A stretch of 64,000 nt of DNA from Mesocentrotus franciscanus (taxonomy: Eukaryota > Echinodermata > Echinoidea > Camarodonta > Strongylocentrotidae): contig CP137679.1 of NCBI GenBank assembly GCA_037976565.1, forward strand, positions 26,083,547 through 26,147,546, given 5' to 3'. The notes under the pieces are model-generated. The model made no database searches, had not been told where the DNA came from, and saw only the letters and a list, made by a program, of their open reading frames with translations. Position numbers and translations under genes: made by a program. Shown here one piece after another: positions 47,201 through 60,060 of the stretch; within the stretch, counting starts at the first letter, position 1; every line of letters begins with the position of its first letter.

Positions 47201-50200
47201 NNNNNNNNNNNNNNNNNNNNNNNNNNNNNNNNNNNNNNNNNNNNNNNNNNNNNNNNNNNNNNNNNNNNNNNNNNNNNNNNNNNNNNNNNNNNNNNNNNNN
47301 NNNNNNNNNNNNNNNNNNNNNNNNNNNNNNNNNNNNNNNNNNNNNNNNNNNNNNNNNNNNNNNNNNNNNNNNNNNNNNNNNNNNNNNNNNNNNNNNNNNN
47401 NNNNNNNNNNNNNNNNNNNNNNNNNNNNNNNNNNNNNNNNNNNNNNNNNNNNNNNNNNNNNNNNNNNNNNNNNNNNNNNNNNNNNNNNNNNNNNNNNNNN
47501 NNNNNNNNNNNNNNNNNNNNNNNNNNNNNNNNNNNNNNNNNNNNNNNNNNNNNNNNNNNNNNNNNNNNNNNNNNNNNNNNCTGACAAACTGAAATTGACA
47601 AAAGTAGTTCCGGTGTTCAAGAAGGGTGCTAAAGACAATGTATCAAATTATAGACCAATTTACCTAGTATCTGTATTTATAAAGAATTTAAAACAATTTT
47701 GTACAATAAACTAATGAATTATACATTGAGAAAAATTATATTTTGTATGAGAGATAGTTTGGTTTTCGACAATTACAGCAGTTTTAGAATTTACCAACAA
47801 TCTTGCCAATGTATTTCAACAAAAGAATTTTTAATCGGAATCTTTTCAGATCTTTCAAAAGCCTTTGATTGCATAAACCATACAATTGTGTTACATAAAT
47901 TCGAACACAAACTATGGAATTAGAGGAAATGTTTTTAAATGGTTCCAAAGTTACCTTTTTAATCACAAACAATTTACATGTGTTGAAAAGTGTACATCAG
48001 ATGAACAATACATACTCTCTGGTGTTCCGCAGGATCAGTCCGTGGACAATTGTTGTTTTTATTATTTGTCAATGATTTTCAGTATTTCAGTGACCGTTTT
48101 CTTTCCATTATGTTTGCAAATGATACGATATATTTTTCTTCAAGTAATAATGTATTAGGACTAAATAATGTAATTAAGACTGAACTAAAAAAATGCTGAA
48201 AAGTGGTTTAGCTCTAACTGTTTGAAAATTAATATGAAAAAAACCTATAATATGATTTTTAAACCTAAAAAAATTTTCTGGATGATTCTTTGCTGCAGTT
48301 GAAAATTTGTGATTTTGAAATACAAAGGTTGACCTTACTTAATTTCTAGGGGTGACAATTATTGACGCAAAATGATCATGGAAGGAGCATGTTAATGATA
48401 TATCATGTAAAATATCGAGAGCTATTGCTGTAATGAATCTTGTAAATCATATTGTTCCACTTAAGGTATCTTTAATGTTGTTTAATACTCTGATTTTATC
48501 ATATTTATCATATTGCAACAAAGTATGGGAAATTGTGCAATAACAACCAGCGACAGATTGTATATACTTCAAAAACGTGCATCTAGAATTATGTGCAATA
48601 GCCCCTCATGTAGCAATAGCGCTCCTCTTTTAGTCAAATGAAAATTTTGACTATTTATCAACTGAATCAAAGGCAAGTTGCTATATTTATGTATTCATAT
48701 TTTAAAGGCACACTTCCGCCCATATTTAATCATAATTTTTATCTGAATTAATAAAAGAACACAGGGGAATATACGCTTGCCACTGTTTAAATATAATTTT
48801 TTAAGAAGCACTATAACATTTATTGGAACGAAATGCTTGAATCAAATGATTTGAAGTTGTGTCCAACATTCTTAACTTTCAAAAAAATATATAAATCTTA
48901 TCTGCTTTGCAATCGCATTTAAAAACCCCGGTTTTGCATGTAAACTTTCTTTTAATCGTTATGTGTCTTTCTCTCTCTCTCCTCCATGATTTTCCTAATA
49001 TTACTTTACACGGGGATTGCCTCAGATAAGCCTTTATTTGGCTCTTGGTGATCCCCCACATTCAAATATTCAAGTGTACAGGTAGTTCTTACATTTTCGT
49101 ATGTTCTTTTATTGTTTAATTGTTGAATGTTTTTTGATATATATTGTTTGTTTCTCTGTAATTTGTATATCATGTATGTTTTATATAAATATTGCATTTT
49201 CTTGTTTTTATCTTTGAATGTGGAAATCAATAAATGAAAATGAAATGAAATATATTCAATTCTTTTCTTTTGAGAAAGAGATAGGCCACCATTCATGTAT
49301 ATATCAAATTAGTGCTAGATGGCTTATTTCTGTTCCTTTTCCCGGTCCCCTTTCTGTCTGTCTGTCTCTCTCTCTCTTTCACAATAACAGGCCCAAGCAG
49401 CCCCGGCTCTGCGCTTCCTATATGACGTCATCTATAACTTTCCCCAGATGGTGATGGTATGGGGACCGACGTACTCCCGAGTCGGCGAAGTGCTGAACCG
49501 AGTGGCAGCCGAGTACCACCTCGTACAGGTTCGTGTGCGATCGGATACGATGGGAAGACTAAAAAAGAGAGAGGAAGATAAACATATATATATTGCGGGG
49601 GGAGAGGGAGAGAAAATAAAAGAAAGAAGATATAAATATAGACTAAGAATAGCAAGTGCACTATTAACGTTATGTCAAACCATGGATCTCGCACACATTC
49701 TGTATATAAATTTAACATGAGCAACGAACCATCATAATGTTTCATGCCATGACATTTTCAGTTTAAGAAATATTCTGGGGTCCTTTTAACTTCTTTGACC
49801 AACGTCATTCATGTGAGAAAATGCGTCATGTAGTCCGTCATTTTTTATTTCAAGTAAGAGTACCCTAACTTCTTGAAAAGTGTCAACATAACAAAAATCT
49901 CATTAAATTTTTCGCAATTCTCAATTATTCATTTCTAATCTGTGGTATTTATTCGACCCCTTTAAATTTAGGTAGGGATAGCTCAGTTTCAGGCTAACGA
50001 ACAATTGCCGATGAATTACCCGTACACGGTGCAGATCTACCCCGCCAACACGGTGTTCAACCCGGCCAGGATCGCACTCCTCAAAGAGATGGGATGGTCT
50101 CGAGCCGCCATCTTATATCAAAACGTCAACCTCTTCCGTGATGTTAGTAAATCTTATAAATTTTACAAAATTATCGAATTTACCGACGACAGAATGTTTA

Positions 50201-53200
50201 GTGTATGTGTGTAGGGGGTCACCCCTACGAACACATACCTCCTTTGACTTGAAGATGAAAGCAATAGACGTCAGGCTTAATCTTGAATGTTTGATCAATG
50301 TTTGAAAATGTTTGAATGAAAGTAAACCAACATTTATGGAAAAAGTGTTGTCTGAGATGAAATATGCAGGAGCCAACTTTCTATAGTTCTATTTTATCCC
50401 TTTTAAAAAGTCATGACCTCACAGACATGTATTTCTTTAATAAATCAAATCAAATCAAATCAAATAAAACAGGAAATGGAGGAGCTGGTTACCATGATGC
50501 AGTCTGAAGGGATGACAGTGGTTGCCATAGAAACGATAAATGATGACCCACGGACCAACATAGAGAGTCTCAAGGTAAACATTACCAGTCAACTTCTTTT
50601 GAATCAGAAAATGTTAGGTACAAATATTTCAATTTCACATCAAGGACAAGTAACATCGTTCAACATTCTCAAAAGATTCATCAATAATTTTTCTCTTTTT
50701 ATTAGTTGTGGTAATTCATCTTATAAATTTTTTAATTCTGCTTGAACAGGGGCTTTTCTCTTTCCTCTTTTATTTCCTCTTTCCTCTTTCCATCCATAAA
50801 CAAGGCCAGTGATATCCAATTAGAATTCTCTCAGTTCAATACTGATATATGAGAAGCGTAATTTAATTTCCTGTACATGTCTCCTACGTCTGAATGTTCA
50901 TAAAGCCGAGTTATAAATTGAAGTACAAATAAGACTGACATTAATACAAGCATACACGTACATGTTTACAGGAAGCTCCATTTTTCGGTTCGCTTCCAAT
51001 CTAAGAAATGTTTGTATTCGAAGTACAAATATATTGAACTGTTTCCTGTTTTTGCTAGTATTTTTTTCGGAGGGGGGACGTTTTTGTTGAAAAAAGTTGT
51101 ATATTCTTTATGTCACACATAATTTCACATTTTTTGGATGAATATTGTTCGGGTACATGTACTAACTTTGGGCCTTGCGGGATCAGTTACAATGTATCGA
51201 TTCACACCTCACATTTTACAGCATTAATTCACAAAACGAAATTATCTTGTACAATTACGAAATAAAAGGCTTTGTTTGTATACCAAAAATGTCAGTGAAT
51301 CTCATTTCATATTAAGTGGTATAATCTGACATTCTTTGCCCGCCCTTTTGATGTCTGATGCATGGATGAATATATCTCATAAACATGTGTAATATTCTTC
51401 TTTTTCCCCATTTTTTTTTTGTCAGCGACATGACGCTCGCATTATTTTCATGTCTTCGTACCAACGAATGGCAACACGAGTCTTCTGCCAGGTAAGATTA
51501 TTTTTCAATTATTAAAGAAAAAAATTATGATTAATTGATAATTGAATTAATTCAATAATTTATTGATCTATTCATTTATTAATTTGTGTATTAATCAATT
51601 TATTATCCCATTAATTGTGCACAGATATATAGGCAGGGTCTGTTTGGTTCGAAGTACGTTTGGGTGCTTATGGGATGGTACCACGCTCGCTGGTGGCAGG
51701 CTGAGACTGAGTTCTTCATGCACAGTGATCCAGACTTCTGCACGGTCGAGCAGGTGGACGAAGCCGTTGACGGGTACCTCAGCCTGCGCGGCTTCGAGAT
51801 CCAAGAGGATCTATCCGAGATCAACTTCAACGGAGTCGTAAGATTGGTCTTGATGTGTTTGTTTGTTTGCTTGTTAACGAAGTGTCGGACATGTGTCCCA
51901 CCCCTTTCTCTCTCTGTGCAAGATAATTCTGGATCAATATATGTTTAATGTGCTCCGTTGAAGAAAAAAACAATCCTAAATACCAATTTTTCTCCAACAA
52001 CACACAGCGCGTCAGTAAGTTGAAGATGTACCTTCATGCACCCTCTCTTGTGTTATACACCTGTTAAGTGGAGAAAAGGGAGAGATAATTATTTTTAAAT
52101 TTATATTGAAATAAATGGTTACACCCCCTGTGAATAATTTAACCCCAAGAATCATTTTTTTTAAAAATTTATGTAAATTAAAGTTTTCAAATAAATGTAG
52201 GTATTTGGAGAGGGGGAAACAATACGAATCATATTTCATGGCAAGATATATACTCCGCCTTACATTTACCGATGAGTGTAAACAATTATAATAACACAAT
52301 CAAAGTGTATAATAATGATTAAAGAGCTACACTATACATTCAAATCACAGAACAAGAGATCGCCGCCCATGGTTACGGATTCATTTACGCTGTCATTATT
52401 ATTGCATTGTATTTCAATTTAAACGTTCTTTTTTTAAACAAATCAAACCTATGCCATCAGCACCCCGACCCTGCGCGCCTTCTATTCTTCAAGTATCTTC
52501 AGAACCAGCTGTTAACAGGAGGAGCATGCGACTCGTACGGCTACGACCAAGTGAGTATGACAGTCTCTCTGTCGTGACGACACAGGAAACGACAAGGAGA
52601 ATAGACATGAAGATGATCTAGTTTACAATTGTTTTTAAAAAAAAGCATATTATAATTTCTAAGGTTATATCATTCAGTTGCAAACTATACAAGTTAAAAT
52701 GAAAAAAAAAACTGATGGAAGGATACTGTACTGACATAGCCGGCAAGTTAGCGTCATCTTCATTAAAGTGTATTTTACACTGAGACTCATAGGGCGGGTG
52801 AAGTGTTGGGGATGCTTTTGGGTGGTTGGGGCATGTTAACAGAGTAAACGATATATTGTAGTAATATGTTGATGATTTATTCTGTGATATGTTATTTTCT
52901 TGTTTCCCTTATCATTATTAGGACCCCTCGGGAGAACAGCTGTGCTTTAATGGCATAGCTGAGCAGGGCGATCCTTCCGAATTATTTTCTCATGTAATAA
53001 TGTATGTTATATACCTCACTTTAGAAATCTAGCCATCTGATTGGTCGAAATCAGAGTCGTAATTTCAAGCCATGCCCAACTCACAGGGCATAGCAATAGC
53101 CCACAGGGCCTAGTTAAAAGTTTCTACCCTCATCCTCATCCTGCGATTCCCATTGGTTTACTGCGATACCCATTGGTTTGCGTGTTAAAATTGTCTACGT

Positions 53201-55982
53201 GCGAGCACGGACGCCACATACAGTGCTCTTTGTCTGCGATTCCCAAATGATTGAAACTTTCACTCCTTTTTTAAGCGAAGATTAACAGACAGTGTTTCAG
53301 ATTTTCTGTGATGTTTTAACAAATTTTTACTCACTAAAAGGCTAAGGTAAGAATTCCTGGTAGACTTTTGTTTTAATTCGGCATATAAAAGTCATATCGA
53401 CTGCTTCAATACTCGAGGACTAGCTGTTTCTATACTGGCTCGCGGGATAGTTGAATCCCCTGCTATCACCCCGAGGCGCGCCTGGGTGGGCGGCGCGCCG
53501 AACGTATAGAAACAGCTAGTCCTCTCGTAGCAGTCGATATAACTATACTATTATCTATATGCCTTTGGTAAATAAATTCAAACAATCAACCAATCTCCCC
53601 CTAGGAGAGCCTTGCGGCATTGCATCTCGACGTAAGCCATACGCCACAGATCACAGTTATCTGGTGGTATGATAGCATAAGTTAATTTCCTTTCTTTCTT
53701 CAGATAATCACCATTTCCCTAGCGTTGAATGCGTCAATAGAGCGGCTGGCTGCGTTAAACCCACCCAAGACTCTGGCCGACTTCACATACAGTGAGAAGG
53801 ACATGGCTGATATCTTTCTAGAAGAGGCAAAGAGAGTATCGTTTGTGGGACTAACGGTGAGTGAATGCAAAGTTTATATATATATGATGGGGTTTGGGTG
53901 TCCGGACACTTATCAAACATAAAGACCTTTCACTTGCCTTCGGATTTTAATGGAAAATCTTAATCAAATAACACTATACCATCATGAAAATTTCCCTTTA
54001 CAATATTGTCCAACATAAGTCTTATAAGATTTATGAAATATTGCTTGCAAACGTCTTCAAATTGCTGTTTTAAATCAACTGTCCGGATACACAACCTGTC
54101 CGGACATAAATCGTCTTGGTATACATAAGTGCTGTCAGCTAATGTTGTTTCTCATTGTAGCAAAATTTAAAATTGCCTTTATTTTTAAATTCACCACTGA
54201 TATTTGCTGATTATATCTTTAGAATTTGGAGAACAAGATTCCATCCCATTAAGTACAGTTTAAAGCTCATTTGAACGTGATCAACAGAAAACTTCATAAC
54301 CGTCCCAAATAACTTGAGCCCGCTGCACACGACAGTGGCGGATCCAGGGGCCCGGCGCAGGCCCCACTGAGCGAAAAATCAACCGGCACGATTTTCAAAA
54401 TTTTTGCACGAAGTGGGCCCCTTTTTAGGCCCCCTCCCTTGCCGCCGGCTGGATCCGCCCCTGGCACACGAGGCGTCAGTTCTCTGACGTAGGACTGCGT
54501 CAGAGACTTTTGGAGTTCTCTGACGCACCATATAAAAGTGGCATCGTCCAAAATGTGACTGTAAATGAACAGTTCTGACAGTGCTGCTCATATTTGGCGC
54601 ATAGATCTATTGCTTACACAGGCTTGATTAGCGCAGGCAAAAACTAACTCGAAATTACATCTCTTGTGTAACGGGCATAAGGCAATGAATGCGTCAAAGA
54701 ATTCGCCAATAAATTATCATCAAATTAAGATAAGTTCAGAGTGTATGGCGCGTGATTTCTGTCAGTTACGCAGAATGACGTACTATGGTTTCACGTGTTG
54801 ATGTATAAGATTCAATCATGTTTTTCTTCTCTTTAACCATCACCAAAGGGTCACGTGGCATTTGACTCGTACGGGAGCCGACAAAGTAATGGCGTTATTC
54901 AACAACTACAAAGTGAGTTTTTATCTGATTGATTGATTGTGATGGTTATTTTACCTGACTGCTAAGAAAGCATAAATGCTTGTTAGTAAGCAACCAGACG
55001 GACGACGGCTTGAGGTCCTCTCCGAGGGACCTGGTAGTGAGGATTAATGCCTTAGCAAAGGGCACTGGCGCATCGACTTGGTTTCGAACCCGGGTCACCT
55101 GATTACGAGACCACTGCTCTACCAACTTAGCTATCGCGCTATATGTTTTGACATATTTTGAAGAAGAAAAAACACATCTTGTTTGCTAGTGAGTTTCTCC
55201 CTACTTTAAAGTGTTTGAAAATTCCAGAGAGGGTCATTCGATTCAATAAGCTTTTGTGTTCGTTTATGCCTCTATATAAGAGAAATTCCTATAGGAATGT
55301 CATCGCATTATTGGTACTTAAATATGAATAAAGACGAAATAATGATAGCTCACATTTAATAAATAGTACATTGAAAGCATATACATATAGATGTTTATGT
55401 TTACAGTTTATTTTGGATTTGGACGCAAAATCTTGTGAAAGCAAAAGGTTTTCAAATGTCTGGGACGTGTCGTCTTACCCATAAATCTCAGAGTGACAAA
55501 ACAGTCCAAGACATTTATGTTTTAATTCTACGTAAAAACTGTTGTAATCTGCTTGATTTTAATCTAGGAATCCTAAATGTACGTAGAAAAGCTAAATCAC
55601 GTGTCAGATTTGCACCCATCCGCATTGATCATTAATTCATTTTCATTCAAAATATGGTTAAAATAGGAATAATTTTCTCATTTTTTTCCTTTTCAGATAA
55701 CAGCGTAGAGCAAATCCTTGTTTTTGATCGTATAAAAGACAGTATCCGATGGAAGAGAGAGTTCAAATGGGGAGGTATGTTACATTTTTTCTATATGATT
55801 AAATTGATTTTTATGTCTCCATTTCTGAAACGATCTTAAAATACACTCAACAACCTTGCACGAACGTCATGGAGATATTTAATCCTCTAAAATTTGTTTA
55901 CAACCTTTGAAAATTCTCCTTCGTTCTCATGACCTATACTCTTCTCCCTCTCATCCTCTTGCTACCTTCCTTCCTTTTCTCC

Positions 55983-56022
<40 letters not shown>

Positions 56023-57241
56023 CACACACCCACACACACACACACACACTCTCTCTCTCTCTTTTCTTTGGCACCTGTCATTCCAACTTTCCATCTCACA
56101 TTATTTCCCTTGCCTCTCTTTCCTCTCGCCTCTCTCTCTCTCTCTCTTCTCGCTTTCTTCCCCTTCACAATAATCACACTCTTCCTCTCCCCTCTCTTTC
56201 CTTCCTCCTTTCCCCTCTACATCTCACCCTCTTCCCGTTTTCTCTTTCCATCCCCTCACTCTTTCCTTTTCCATAAACACTTCTCCCCCTGTTCCTATTT
56301 TACTCTCCCTCTCTCTCCCCCTGTCCACATAATACTCTCCCTCCTCGTTCTTCACCCTCTCCATCTCACACTCTGACTCCTCTCTCTTCCCTCATCCTTT
56401 CTCATCTTGTGTTTCCCATCTTTCTGTTGCTTTCCGCCCCCTTTCTCTATCTCTCTCTCTCTCTCTCCCCTCTCTCTCTCTCTCTCTCTCTCTCCCACCT
56501 CTCTTTCTAATTCTCATCTACCCTTGTATCATCTCAGGTACTATCATCCCAGTCAGCGGCCCAACTCACAGACCCACCCGTGTCGCGATCGGTAACGTGA
56601 ATCGGATCGTCATCTATGTAACCGGCTCTCTTGGTATCGCCATCGCATTGGGCTTTTTGGCGGCAAATATTCACTTCCGAAATGAACGGTTAGCACCTGA
56701 TTACAACTGTCTGGCGTCTAGGCCTATGAGTATTTAAAAGGTTCTATTGATATTGCTTGTAAATGTGAAAGATTACCGTAACGTTCAAGACCATAATATC
56801 CGCAGACCTTCCCAAAAGAAAACAAAATACTGAGAGGGTTTAATTTTTTTTCCGACAGTAATGAAAGATTCGCCGACGACAAAAGTGAGTGAGGAGGAGG
56901 AAGAGCCCTCCGCCCCTCCCCTTTCTCTCTCTCTCTCTCTCTCTCTTCTCGGTAGCTCGCGACTCCTTTCGACTAAATAAAGAGGAAAAAGGCATGTAGT
57001 CGAGACCAGGTCTCATATGGTTATTTTTTAAATGACGATAAACGAAAAGGAATGAAGAAAACAAACAAACGAAAGATGACTTTGTAAACAGGGTGACGAT
57101 TAGTCCTATTACAATTCATATCTTGGGTCGTGAATATGCAAGTGGATAATAACAGCGTATGAACGGAAAATGTTATGAGAAATTTGAAACTTCGTCCTTT
57201 TCAGTCCATTTCCATTTTTTAACTCCTCTTTTTACTCACTC

Positions 57242-57313
<72 letters not shown>

Positions 57314-60000
57314 CATTATTGTTATATTTTATATCTATATTTTTTAGTGTGGTGAAAATTTCGAGCCCGGTGTTGAACAACGTGATAGCGATAGGATGCA
57401 TCCTGCTCTACGGGTCAACGTTCCTCTTTAATGAAACCTTACAGATACATACGTCATACAGTCACGAGATGATAAGCATCCAATGCCAGGTGAGGTAGAC
57501 CGAATTGTAAGAAATTTGACAGACATACATGTATATCACTTCAAAATTGCAATCAGTTTTTGATTTACATTAGATTTTATCACCTGGCGAAGTGTTGCAG
57601 CGGCGAACGAAACGTCGTGATCTTTAGATCCCTTATTGACCATACATTGCGAGACAAACGAATATCATTAGCGATATTATTTTCGATACTACATCCGCAA
57701 TGAGTAATTTCAATTCAATTCAATTCATTTTATTTGCACATTTGATAAAAATCACAGTTACAAACATACACAATACAAAGTAAATTCCAACAAATAACAC
57801 AGCAGAACAGAAGTATCAAAATGAGGGGGGACAAACAAAGGCCAAAGTAATATATTTAGCATTAAGTTTTTGATTTATTGACTCGTATGTTCATGCATTT
57901 TGGTGGAAAAGAATTGTTTGGAAAATGGAATACTAAAGTCTAAATAAACCTATTTGCTATCGTTGGCAAATAGGTTGAAACAGGAAACTTTAAAGAAACA
58001 TAAAACCTGTAAAATAAATGTAACAAACTAAGTATCGATATATACTAATAGCTGGTACGACCGGAGAACCTAAATAGGCGACGATTGCAATTTTGTCAGT
58101 AATGATGTCTTTTGGCATGTCGCGTCTGAAGACCTATACATTCACAGAAAAAAAAATTGCGGAAAAAAAAAACTGCCTGTTCCTTTTGTATATATCGAAA
58201 GACTGAAAACAACAATATAAGATGACTAATTTTAATTTCAATTTTTCAGGGGACTCTAATCGTCGGCTGCATTGGACTTTCTCTATCGTTCGGCGCCCTC
58301 TTCTTGAAGACCTATCGCATTCATCAGATTTATACCAGCGCTATGAAAGCACGGGCTGTAAGGGTGAGTTCACACCCTTCTTCCGCATCTTTCTCCTCCT
58401 CCTCCTCAGCCTCCTCCTTCCTCTATTTCTCCTCCTCATTTGTGATCATTAGCATCGACAGAACATTTTCAGAATGGAGTGAGGGAGGGGGTGTCTTTTC
58501 CCTGATACAAAATTTTGTCTCGGGAATTACCACCGCTGTTGTTATTATAAATCAGTTTTTATTATAATCATTATTATATTTAACTAAGTATTACCGTTCA
58601 TCAAAAAAATGAACGCAGAATTAAAAATTTCAAAAAACAAATTACATTTTGCCGATTAGTTTGCTGCCAAAGAATGTTTTTTTTTAAATACCTCACGATT
58701 GCAATTAACAATTTTGTACGGGTGTGGCGTGGGGGTATAGGGGGTATCACATCCGCATCTTTCTCCTCGTGCCCCCTACTTATCATTCTTCTCGATTTCT
58801 ACATAGGGTGGTCTTGGTGACGGTCGACTTCTCTTCACGCTCTCCATCTTCGTTATCATCGATCTCGCTTTCTTCATCTTCTGGATGACCTTTGACCCCA
58901 TGGTCTTACGATCACGGACATTCGCCCCAACCGTGAGTATTGCAATTGACTTTCATGATCATTTGGCAACGTGTACAGTATTGTCGACAGTTTGTGCATC
59001 CTCTCTTGGAAACATCGTGATTTATAATTATGAAGGTCTTTTTTTACTAACATTCAGAGCAATGTTCTTCTATTATGTATCTTGGTTACAGAAGATCTAT
59101 CCTACTCGTAATAGGCTTCTGCATCAGTACAGCCATGCCGAAATTGTCGGCGGGTCAAAACAAAAGTGCTCATTGCTCGCATTTTTCATGTATTAGCCTA
59201 TGAAGAAGTCGACTTTTAAAGTGCACCAGATCTGCAAATCTTTGATCAATGACATGTAAATTTATGGCATATAATTTATATACCTAATCATTTTTTTACA
59301 AATTAATTTTCATTGGTGACGAGGGCTCTTGCGTCGGAGGGCATACTATATAAGATAGAAACTCTCATGGGTGAAGAGTCCTTATTCGCTAATAAGAAAG
59401 GTGATTTGATTAAAGGTCAATATTCATCTAGATAACGGATTTCGGAATTACATGCATTCAACTACGATGTTGTCATCTTTTTCCAGTTGGATCTTGAGGT
59501 CCCAGAGCTCGAGATTTGGTTTGTTCCGACGCTGAGGGCGTGCTCGTCTAAACACGTTTTCCCCTTCTTGATCACCTTGTTGGTTTATAAAGGAGTCTTG
59601 CTTCTTTTTGGAGTCTTTCTGGCATGGTCGACCAGAAACGTGCGAATCTCGCAGCTTAATGACAGTAAGCCGAACTTTGATTTGATTTGAACTATCAGTT
59701 TTGGTTTGATCGATTTAAAGCGCTTACACACTGAATAATACATGTTTGTGTACAATAGGCATTGTATCAATATTAATTTGCAGACATCAAATGCCATCAT
59801 TTAGTTTGAGCTTTTCTGCCTTTTGCACAAAAATGAAACAAAGTCGGTAAGGAAAACGTAACAGTTTCGACAACATAATTGTAAGTAAAAAGCAAAAGTA
59901 TTACATGGATAGCATTCGAAATCTTCTTTTATACAGGTCTAAAAATGGTCATAGTTTGAAACCAAATTGTCTTTAAGATGCAATGTGCTCATATGTCCGA

Positions 60001-60060
<60 letters not shown>

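Larger units (their letters stand above)
47581..51583 (+). repeat. right copy of the 4-kb duplicated block
   Basis: Starts at the first base after the gap with CTGACAAACTGAAATTGACA and stays collinear with 42993-47080, ending in TTCATTTATTAAT at 51583, beyond which the true downstream intron continues. The first 1.67 kb (to about 49253) is the LINE 3' part, with the same defects as the left copy. Confidence 0.95.

Noticed and set aside
47048..47638. Frames of 178-189 residues with unknown residues
   Set aside because: They run through the 500-N gap and carry no information.
55907..56595. Several Ser/Leu/Pro/His-rich frames
   Set aside because: CT and CA microsatellite artefacts within the exon I to J intron.
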